Positions 16,770 to 23,475 of a stretch of 35,361 bases of DNA are shown here, one piece after another. This DNA is from an uncultured Lachnospiraceae bacterium (GTDB taxonomy: Bacteria > Bacillota > Clostridia > Lachnospirales > Lachnospiraceae), in NCBI GenBank assembly GCA_900315735.1, contig ONAD01000022.1, forward strand, positions 1 to 35,361, given 5' to 3'. The position numbers and the translations under genes were made by a program. Below the pieces are notes generated by a model that did no database searches, was not told the DNA's origin, and saw only the letters and a program-made list of their open reading frames with translations. Position 1 is the first letter of the stretch, and every line of letters begins with the position of its first letter.

Positions 16770-16778
16770 TGCTATAAT
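16770..16778 (+). promoter_or_regulatory. Extended -10 promoter of the acyltransferase gene
   Basis: TGC-TATAAT is an extended -10 (TATAAT at 16773-16778). The -35 region is poor and lies within the 3' arm of the long hairpin. Transcription would start near 16785. Confidence 0.5.
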
Positions 16779-16812
16779 TATGTTAAAAATAATAGCAAAG
16801 GTGGTAGATTTC

Positions 16813-17892
16813 ATGAGAAAACACTACATAGACAACATTCGTATTGGAACGGTTTTACTGGTGGTATTGTACCATGTGATTTATATGTTTAATCATATTA
16901 TAACCGCAGGCGTAATTGGCCCGGTTACTTCGGTGCATGGACAGGATGTAATACAATATCTGCTATATCCGTGGTTTATGGTAATATTATTTATCATAAG
17001 TGGAATGTCGGCAAAATACTATTTGGAGCATCATTCGGATAAGGAATTTATCCGGGCAAGAACCAGAAAACTTTTCGTACCATCCACAATCGGTTTATTT
17101 GTAATCGGCTGGCTGCAGGGCTATTTTAATATGGCAATCAGTGGAGCATTTTCTAATATTCCGGATTCCGTGCCGGGATTTGTCCTGTATCCGATTATGG
17201 TAGTTTCCGGAGTCGGCGTGCTTTGGACATTGCAGGTACTCTGGGTCGTATCACTGGTGTTAGTACTTCTTCGCAAAATCGAAAAAGGCAGACTGCTTAA
17301 AGTCGGAGCAAAGGCGAATATGGTAGTACTTTTATTGCTGGGCATTGTAGTATGGGGAGCCGCACAGATTTTAAATACACCGGTTATCTGCGTTTATCGT
17401 TTTGGCATTTATGGCTGTGCATTTCTGCTGGGCTATTATGTATTTTCAGAAGAGGCAGTGACCGACCGGTTAAAGAAATATTGTATTCCGCTTTCTGCCA
17501 TTGCAGTTGCATTGGGAATTGCTTATACTTATATATATTATGGAGAGAATTATGCAGAGGCACCGGTGGTAAACTGTCCACTGGCAATTGCTTATGCATG
17601 GCTGATGTGCCTTGCAATCATTGGATGCATGAAACGCTGGGGTGATAAGAGTAATGCATTTACTGCATTCTGCAATAAAAAGAGTTTCGGACTTTATGTA
17701 TTTCACTATCTGGCATTGTCAGCAACGGCTTATGAACTGACACAGCATACCACACTTCCTGGATGGAGTTTCTATCTCATTGGACTGGTGGCAGCATATG
17801 CAGGCGGATTGCTTTGCTATGAAATTATAGTAAGAATTCCGATTGTACGCTGGTGCGTGCTGGGAGTCAAAAAGGAGAAAAAGAATGTTTAA
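16813..17892 (+). CDS. Membrane acyltransferase, acyltransferase_3 family
   Basis: The 359-aa polytopic membrane protein has about ten segments. Arg10 and His21 in IDNIRIGTVLLVVLYH are the conserved active-site pair of the OafA/acyltransferase_3 family. Members transfer acetyl or other acyl groups to surface polysaccharides, antibiotics or other extracytoplasmic acceptors; the acceptor here is unknown. The start at 16813 has AAAGGTGG nine bases upstream. An earlier TTG at 16780 would precede that site. The last eight bases overlap the XRE-AbrB gene, so the two are translationally coupled. Confidence 0.85.
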   Translation: MRKHYIDNIRIGTVLLVVLYHVIYMFNHIITAGVIGPVTSVHGQDVIQYLLYPWFMVILFIISGMSAKYYLEHHSDKEFIRARTRKLFVPSTIGLFVIGWLQGYFNMAISGAFSNIPDSVPGFVLYPIMVVSGVGVLWTLQVLWVVSLVLVLLRKIEKGRLLKVGAKANMVVLLLLGIVVWGAAQILNTPVICVYRFGIYGCAFLLGYYVFSEEAVTDRLKKYCIPLSAIAVALGIAYTYIYYGENYAEAPVVNCPLAIAYAWLMCLAIIGCMKRWGDKSNAFTAFCNKKSFGLYVFHYLALSATAYELTQHTTLPGWSFYLIGLVAAYAGGLLCYEIIVRIPIVRWCVLGVKKEKKNV

Positions 17893-18307
17893 AGATAATC
17901 TGATTTCACTTCGCAAAATCAACAATATGTCTCAGGAGGAACTGGCAGACCGCCTGATGGTCAGCCGCCAGACCGTATCGAAATATGAGACGGGAGAGTC
18001 CCTGCCGGACATTGAAAAATGCAAAGCTCTGGCAGATATTTTCGGAGTGACATTAGATGATCTGGTAAATTATAAAAATGAGGATGGCATGGGACTTGGG
18101 GTGCCTCCGAAAGGAAAACATGTATTTGGGATGGTCAAGGTCGGCGATAAGGGGCAGATAGTGATTCCCGCCAAAGCACGGAAGTTATTCCAGATAGAGA
18201 CGGGAGATAAGCTTATCGTGCTGGGGGATGAAGAACAAGGGATTGCCATTATAAAAGAGAAATCCTTTCTTTCGATGTTAAAGGAATTTCGAAAAAAGGC
18301 TAAGTAG
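17885..18307 (+). CDS. XRE helix-turn-helix / AbrB-fold regulator
   Basis: The 140-aa protein joins an XRE helix-turn-helix (residues 1-62, MSQEELADRLMVSRQTVSKY) to a SpoVT-AbrB swapped-hairpin domain (about 80-125, DKGQIVIPAKARKLFQIETG). Both halves can bind DNA, and such fusions are common in Clostridia as small local regulators. Its ATG overlaps the end of the acyltransferase gene (ATGTTTAA), with AAAAAGGAGAAAAAG upstream. It probably controls the operon it belongs to. It converges tail-to-tail with the AraC-EamA gene, overlapping it by eight bases. Confidence 0.85.
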   Translation: MFKDNLISLRKINNMSQEELADRLMVSRQTVSKYETGESLPDIEKCKALADIFGVTLDDLVNYKNEDGMGLGVPPKGKHVFGMVKVGDKGQIVIPAKARKLFQIETGDKLIVLGDEEQGIAIIKEKSFLSMLKEFRKKAK

Positions 18308-19490
18308 GGAACTTCTCGGAGTTATTTTTATGCTCGGAAAGGAATAATCCAATCAGCGTGAGAACGGTTCCGATTCCGGCTAACAGAGTCAGCGGTTCCT
18401 TTAGAATGACAACGGAAGTAAGAACGGTTATCACCGGAACCATGTAGATGTAGACGCTCGTTTTTATGGCACCTAATTCTTTAACAGCATAATTCCAGAT
18501 AACAAAGCAGAGCGCAGAAGCTCCCAGACCTAAGTATAGGATATTAAATAAGCTGGTGGCATTTGCAAACCGGGAAAAATCAGGCTTGAAATGAAAGAAG
18601 CCCAAAGCCGGTATCATAAAGAGGATTCCATAGAAAAAGGTCCTGCGGGTAGCAAGAATAACCGGATAGCCAAAACTGCTGATTTTTCTGGTCAGAATGG
18701 AATAGAATGCCCACACAAGAGCGGCTGCAACTGCCAGCAAATCGCCCATAGGATTAAGCTGTAACTTGGCACCGTTGAAGCTGATGAGAAAAATCCCGGT
18801 CATGGCAACCAGAAATCCGAGAAAGAACCGCAGCCGCAGTTTCTCTTCTGAGTGGATAAAAAAGTGCGCCAGTATGGCAGTAAAAAACGGAGCAATGGAA
18901 ATAATCACACCTACATTGGAAGCCAGTGTAAAAGTCAGGGCGATGTTTTCCAAAAGATAATAAAGACAGATTCCGCAGAGTCCGGCAAGAACAAAAGTCA
19001 GTTCCTGTCGGTAATCTGCGGTTTTCAGTTTCTTAGGACATGCCATAAGCAAAGCCTTTGCTTCATTGATGCGAATCGTTTCTAAATAACGGTAGGGCGT
19101 AATTCCCTTTAAGCGGATAAATGCCCGCAGCAGAGTGGATTTACTGAGCCCGGCATAATGACAAATCTGTTCTAAACGAATGGGTTCTGGGTAATGCCTG
19201 CGAATAAAATCACAGGCTTTTTCAATTTCCTTCTGCCGGGGCATCTGTAAGTATTTGCCATCACTTTGGACGCATGCATAATTATCTTCCGGATGAAAAA
19301 GCAGGATAGCACCGGCACCAATCCGGTATTCTATATTCTTACAGGAGAGGGTGCGTTCGCCTTTTTCCACAAATCCAATGACATAATGCTCATGAAAATG
19401 ATTGGGAAATGGCTGGACGATGCCTGCAAAATGATAGGCTTCTATTTTTAAAATATCATCATAGACTACGGTTCGTATTTCATTTTTCAT
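18300..19490 (-). CDS. Chimeric AraC regulator / EamA transporter protein
   Basis: This 396-aa chimera is probably non-functional or altered. The N-terminus (about 1-75) is an AraC-type cupin domain (NHFHEHYVIGFVEKGERTL) cut short after NYACVQSDG. It is followed by only the first AraC helix-turn-helix (ICHYAGLSKSTLLRAFIRLKG). At EAKALL|MACPKKLK it passes into an EamA/DMT transporter that begins around its third membrane segment (AGLCGICLYYLLENIALTF) and runs to a normal end. Missing are the cupin's C-terminal half, the second helix-turn-helix and transporter segments 1-2. This looks like two in-frame deletions that fused an AraC gene with a neighbouring exporter gene. The start at 19490 has AAAGGA ten bases upstream. 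Confidence 0.75.
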   Translation of the reverse strand: MKNEIRTVVYDDILKIEAYHFAGIVQPFPNHFHEHYVIGFVEKGERTLSCKNIEYRIGAGAILLFHPEDNYACVQSDGKYLQMPRQKEIEKACDFIRRHYPEPIRLEQICHYAGLSKSTLLRAFIRLKGITPYRYLETIRINEAKALLMACPKKLKTADYRQELTFVLAGLCGICLYYLLENIALTFTLASNVGVIISIAPFFTAILAHFFIHSEEKLRLRFFLGFLVAMTGIFLISFNGAKLQLNPMGDLLAVAAALVWAFYSILTRKISSFGYPVILATRRTFFYGILFMIPALGFFHFKPDFSRFANATSLFNILYLGLGASALCFVIWNYAVKELGAIKTSVYIYMVPVITVLTSVVILKEPLTLLAGIGTVLTLIGLFLSEHKNNSEKFPT

Positions 19491-19567
19491 AGAGACGGTT
19501 TCCTTTCGCATGTTATTGTACAATAGAAAGAGCAGTCCGTCTTGTAAAATATCTTCATTTTCGGTTT

Positions 19568-21214
19568 TTATTTTACCAGTGCTTCCGCATAATCCAGAGC
19601 ATCCACAATATTATCATGGAAATTTTCTTTTCCAACTAATTCAATAAAACCATCTTTTTCCATTACGCGCATTGGCTGCTCGTTGACATGGGAGAATACC
19701 AGTGTGATATTTTTGCGTTTCGCACGGTTGGCAAGCTCATGGAGTGAACGCATTGCGCTGGCATCGATGGCAGGAACACTACGCATACGGATGACAACAA
19801 CCTTCGTATGATGGTTGCTGTTGATATTAAGAATCTGGTCTGCCGCAGCAAAAAACATCGGACCGCAGATTTCAAAAACACTGATGGAATGCGGAATGTC
19901 ACGCAGTTTTTCCGCTTCACCCGGCGTAATATCCGGAGAATCTGTGTATTTCCATGCTTTGATATCAGCCGTTTCTGCCATACGTTTCATGAAAAGCAGA
20001 GCTGCTAATACGACGCCGATTTCGATAGCAACCACAAGGTCGAAAAATACTGTTAAGAAAAAGGTGGCAACCAGGACGATGATGTCACTCTTAGGAGCCA
20101 TCTTGCAAAGGCGGAAGAAAGAGGACCAGTCTGCCATGTTAGCGGCAACTACTAAAAGTACAGCAGCCAGTGTTGTCATTGGAATCAGTGCAGCCAGCGG
20201 CATCAGCACCAGAAGAATAATAGTTAAAGTGATGCAGTGGGTAATGCCGGCAATCGGAGTACGTCCACCGTTTCGGACATTGGCAGCAGTTCTGGCAATG
20301 GCTCCGGTGGCAGGAATTCCGCCGAAGAGACCGGAGAAAATATTTCCAAGGCCCTGTCCCACTAACTCCGCATTGGATTTATGGGTATCTCCAATCATAC
20401 CATCGGAAACAACTGCAGACAGTAAGGACTCAATTCCTGCTAAGATTGCAATGGTAAATGCCGGGGACAACATTTCCTGTACCAGCGTCATGGAAAGGGC
20501 TGGAACGTGGAAACTTGGAAATGCAGAATTTAATTCACCGTAAACACTTCCGATGGTATTGACCGGAAGCTTCGCAAAATAAACCACTGCGGTGGTTACG
20601 ATAATCGCAATCAGAGAGCCAGGAATCTTATCGGTAACCTTCGGCCAGAGCAGCATAATTGCAACAGCTGCAACACCAATCAGGGTTGCAGTCAGGTTGA
20701 TGGAGCGGATATTTTTGGCATATACAATTACTTTATCTAAGAATTCAGATGGAACTGAGGCAATATCCATACCGAAGAAATCCTTTAACTGTCCCACGAA
20801 TAAAGTAACTGCGATTCCACAGGTAAACCCGGTGGTAATGGTATAGGGAATATATTTAATCAGGGAGCCAAACCGGCAGATTCCCATAATGACTAAGATA
20901 ATACCGGCAAGAATGGTAGCGACAATCAGACCTTCGGTTCCATACTCGGCAACAATGCCATAGATGATAACAACAAAAGCGGCAGTCGGACCGCCAATCT
21001 GTACACGGCTTCCGCCGAAGAATGAAATAAAAAATCCTGCGATAATTGCAGTATAAAGCCCCTGTTCCGGACCAACACCGGATGCAATCGCAAGGGCAAT
21101 CGATAGTGGCAGAGCAATGATGGCAACAATGATACCGGAAATGATATCCTTCATCAGTTGCTCCTTCGTGTAGCTCTTCATGACATCAAAGAGCTTTGGT
21201 CGTAGTTCGTTCAT
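19568..21214 (-). CDS. SulP family anion transporter with STAS domain
   Basis: The 548-aa SLC26/SulP protein has a polytopic membrane part (residues about 20-410, with ALPLSIALAIASGVGPEQGL and VQIGGPTAAFVVI near the start). A C-terminal cytoplasmic STAS domain (about 435-545) includes the VPAIDASAM loop. Bacterial SulP proteins import sulfate, bicarbonate, dicarboxylates or similar anions; which one is unknown. GAGGAG lies ten bases before the start. It is transcribed away from the ECF sigma operon. The intergenic region upstream carries one copy of a structured repeat element. Confidence 0.9.
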   Translation of the reverse strand: MNELRPKLFDVMKSYTKEQLMKDIISGIIVAIIALPLSIALAIASGVGPEQGLYTAIIAGFFISFFGGSRVQIGGPTAAFVVIIYGIVAEYGTEGLIVATILAGIILVIMGICRFGSLIKYIPYTITTGFTCGIAVTLFVGQLKDFFGMDIASVPSEFLDKVIVYAKNIRSINLTATLIGVAAVAIMLLWPKVTDKIPGSLIAIIVTTAVVYFAKLPVNTIGSVYGELNSAFPSFHVPALSMTLVQEMLSPAFTIAILAGIESLLSAVVSDGMIGDTHKSNAELVGQGLGNIFSGLFGGIPATGAIARTAANVRNGGRTPIAGITHCITLTIILLVLMPLAALIPMTTLAAVLLVVAANMADWSSFFRLCKMAPKSDIIVLVATFFLTVFFDLVVAIEIGVVLAALLFMKRMAETADIKAWKYTDSPDITPGEAEKLRDIPHSISVFEICGPMFFAAADQILNINSNHHTKVVVIRMRSVPAIDASAMRSLHELANRAKRKNITLVFSHVNEQPMRVMEKDGFIELVGKENFHDNIVDALDYAEALVK

Positions 21215-21346
21215 AATAAAATCTCCTCATTTGTTTCGTTTTCGTTGCCAGGCATCCGTAAGGAACAGTCGGTGACAACTCTTGCTTGTGATGGAAGATG
21301 AAATTTCTGTCGTGTCAGAGAAATTCTGCGCAGTCTGGCGGATAAA
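21215..21346. other. Leader region of the SulP gene
   Basis: The 132 bp between the SulP start and the repeat element hold no gene. An imperfect hairpin (arms near 21299-21308 and 21316-21326) is visible. No confident promoter was found on the minus strand. Confidence 0.4.
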
Positions 21347-21525
21347 GATGCATGATGAAAGCTGCTAGGAACACTTGGAATTTCCTTAAGCAACTGGCAA
21401 CACTGGCACATGGATGTGCCAGTGAGACGCATTTGAGCATGGATGCGAATATGCGTCGTTTGCCAAAAGAATCTATCATTTATATGGAAATTCTTAGTGT
21501 TCCTTGCTGCCTTTTATGTTGCATC
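21347..21525. repeat. Structured dispersed repeat, copy 1
   Basis: The 179-bp element has long imperfect terminal arms (21361-21385 pairing with 21486-21510, and GATGCA/TGCATC at the tips). Inside are GGCAA/TTGCC (21396-21400 with 21460-21464), hairpin CTGGCACA/TGTGCCAG (403-410 with 415-422 of 21 kb) and stem GACGCAT/ATGCGTC (21426-21432 with 21451-21457). A second copy lies at 28408-28585 with the same fold. It could be a non-coding RNA or a non-autonomous mobile palindromic element; I do not recognise the family. A minus-strand reading frame through it is not a convincing gene. Confidence 0.7.
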
Positions 21526-21695
21526 TGTATCTGGTAGACTGCACAGATATTCTGACATAATAGAAACTTCACCTTCCCCCACTAAACACGCAATTCAAAA
21601 GTTTAGCACTCTTACTCCTCCATTTCAATGAAAAAATCCCATTTTCAGCCATTTGGTCAACAAATTAAAAAAAAATAAAATTTTTTTGGAAATTA
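21526..21695. other. AT-rich gap before the ECF operon promoter
   Basis: This 170-bp stretch has no supportable gene. It is notable only for long A and T runs near 21665-21690 just ahead of the candidate ECF promoter, which could act as an UP-like or bent-DNA element. Confidence 0.4.
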
Positions 21696-21722
21696 TAAAA
21701 CCTCATCCATTTTTCTTTCGTC
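21696..21722 (+). promoter_or_regulatory. Candidate ECF sigma promoter (autoregulation)
   Basis: TAAAAC (21696-21701), a 17-bp spacer and CGTC (21719-21722) resemble the TGAAAC-N16/17-CGTC promoters used by ECF sigma factors of Bacillota. It lies 25 bp before the 39-aa ORF and directly upstream of an ECF sigma gene. Many ECF genes drive their own promoter, so autoregulation is likely but inferred. Confidence 0.6.
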
Positions 21723-21746
21723 TAGTAAGTGAAAGGAGGAAGAACA

Positions 21747-21866
21747 ATGCATGAGATGGAAACTTTTATAACAATAGCAAAAGAGGATATCAAAAATCAG
21801 AAGTTTACATTGAAAAAGGTAAGAAGGCTGTTCTACAATATAATGAAAGGATTAAGACGAAAATGA
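21747..21866 (+). CDS. 39-aa basic peptide ahead of the ECF sigma factor
   Basis: The short ORF begins MHEMETFITIAKEDI and ends in a strongly basic helix (KKVRRLFYNIMKGLRRK). It has an excellent ribosome binding site, GAAAGGAGGAAG, eight bases before ATG, directly downstream of the candidate ECF promoter. Its TGA overlaps an ATG at 21863 in the sigma frame (ATGA). It is not recognised. It could be a small regulator of the sigma factor, a membrane-active peptide or a translational coupler. The site and context make it a likely real gene. Confidence 0.6.
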   Translation: MHEMETFITIAKEDIKNQKFTLKKVRRLFYNIMKGLRRK

Positions 21867-21886
21867 ACGAAAGAGGAGTAATTTAT

Positions 21887-23452
21887 ATGACATGGAAAGA
21901 TGCGGTAGGTCTTGCAATGGAAGGCCGGGAAGAAGGATATAATTTTCTGTATCAGCAGACTTATCAGAAGAGCTATTATGTGGCTTTAAAATATATGAAA
22001 CAGGAAGAAGAAGCTGCGGATGTATTGCAGGAAGCATATATCAAGGCATTTCAGAATTTGAACCAGCTTCAGGAACCGGATAAATTTCCGGGATGGTTTT
22101 CAAAAATTGTAGCAAGTAAGGCGTTGGATGAACTTCGGAAAAAGCAGGTAGTGCTGTTTTCACAGATGCAGACAGAGGATTCCGAAGAAGTCAGCATGGA
22201 AGAGCTTCTGGTGGACGAACGGGTGGAAAACAGACCGGAGCTGGCAATGGACAGAGAAGAAACCAGCCGTCTGGTGCAGGAAATGATAGCCGGTTTGTCA
22301 GATGAGCAGAGAATGTGCGTAATGATGTTCTATATTGAGCAGATGTCGGTAAAGAACATTGCAGAAGTAACCGGTGTTTCGGAAAATACCGTAAAGAGCC
22401 GGTTGAAATACGGACGTAAGAATATCGAAGAAAAGGTATTGGAATTAGAAAGAAAAGGAACCAAACTTTATGGCATTACACCATTCCCATTCTTCTTATA
22501 CTTCCTGCTTCGGGATACCTATTCAGCTGGTGTATTTCAGATTCCACTGCAGAATATTTTGCAGGCAGCAGGCATATCCATCTTTCACAGTGCCGGAGTT
22601 GGAAGCAGTGCTGGAGCTGGAAGTGGCGCCGGAGCTGGAAGCGGTGCAGGGGTTGCAGCATCAACAGCAGCTAAGACTTCATCTGTTGCAGCCGGAAAAA
22701 TTATTGCAGGAGTGATTGCAGGAATTGTGATTACAGCCGGAGTGACAACCGCAGTGGTAAGTCTTGCCAACAGACAGCCGGAGAAACCGGTGGCTGCAGA
22801 TATTATAGAAGAACAGGCAGTAGAAGTGAAACCGGAGATAGAGATAGAGACAGAGACAGAAACTGAGACCGAGACAGAGACGGAAACCGAGACAGAAGTT
22901 GATGAGGATAAAATCTGGCAGGATGCTTATCTTGCATTTGCAGAGAATCAGGATTCTATTGACAATGGCTATGCGGTGATAGATGTTGCCAACTATGATA
23001 TTCCGCTTCTTATTGAGCAGCCGGATGTATTTACAGCAGCAGGCAATAGCATAACATATTCTACAGATGGAGCAAGCTGTACCAATGAATATATGTATGA
23101 AGTAAAGATTTATTACTATGACAGAACGACAGATACCGTTCAGCCGGTAGAAAAAGCCATTGCTGAAAATAGCAGCAATGGAGCATTGATAGACGGTTAT
23201 ATGGAGTTCGGATATTATTTATCTTATATTCCGGAACGGCAGCTTCTGTTGGGAGATATCATGGGAAGCGGAGATACTGCATTGGAATCCTATTCTTTTG
23301 ATGCCTCAAGAGCGAGTCTTGTAGCAGAAGATGTTTATTTGGGAACAGACAGAAATAATACCGGCCGTAAAAATATTGTTTATTACCGGACGGTAGAGAA
23401 GGCGCTGGAAAACAGAGATGATGTGAAGGATAAAACAGCAGAATATTATTAA
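21887..23452 (+). CDS. ECF sigma-70 factor with fused membrane and extracytoplasmic domains
   Basis: The 521-aa protein has region sigma-2 at residues 10-75 (AADVLQEAYIKAFQNL) and sigma-4 at about 135-185 (MSVKNIAEVTGVSENTVKSRLKYGRKNI). After a hydrophobic patch (196-208) comes a Gly-Ala-Ser linker (235-257) and a transmembrane segment (about 268-292). A Glu-Thr dipeptide repeat (about 320-337) and a ~180-residue domain follow, probably outside the cell. The fold of the last part is not recognised. A membrane-tethered sigma factor suggests activity controlled by an envelope signal, perhaps by proteolytic release; this is inference. The start at 21887 has AGAGGAG eight bases upstream; an alternative at 21863 overlaps the small ORF. 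The next gene begins 23 bases later. Confidence 0.8.
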   Translation: MTWKDAVGLAMEGREEGYNFLYQQTYQKSYYVALKYMKQEEEAADVLQEAYIKAFQNLNQLQEPDKFPGWFSKIVASKALDELRKKQVVLFSQMQTEDSEEVSMEELLVDERVENRPELAMDREETSRLVQEMIAGLSDEQRMCVMMFYIEQMSVKNIAEVTGVSENTVKSRLKYGRKNIEEKVLELERKGTKLYGITPFPFFLYFLLRDTYSAGVFQIPLQNILQAAGISIFHSAGVGSSAGAGSGAGAGSGAGVAASTAAKTSSVAAGKIIAGVIAGIVITAGVTTAVVSLANRQPEKPVAADIIEEQAVEVKPEIEIETETETETETETETETEVDEDKIWQDAYLAFAENQDSIDNGYAVIDVANYDIPLLIEQPDVFTAAGNSITYSTDGASCTNEYMYEVKIYYYDRTTDTVQPVEKAIAENSSNGALIDGYMEFGYYLSYIPERQLLLGDIMGSGDTALESYSFDASRASLVAEDVYLGTDRNNTGRKNIVYYRTVEKALENRDDVKDKTAEYY

Positions 23453-23475
23453 AGAAAAGCGAGAGGAGAATGAAG

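Noticed and set aside
19815..20543. 242-codon plus-strand ORF antisense to the SulP gene
   Set aside because: SulP is a clear full-length family member on the other strand. The antisense frame has no start signals and mirrors SulP codon bias.
21211..21432. 73-codon minus-strand ORF over repeat copy 1, similar to a minus-strand ORF at 28279-28518
   Set aside because: The similarity comes from the shared structured element. Neither frame has a ribosome binding site, the C-terminal parts differ, and the pairing stems explain the conservation better than a protein.
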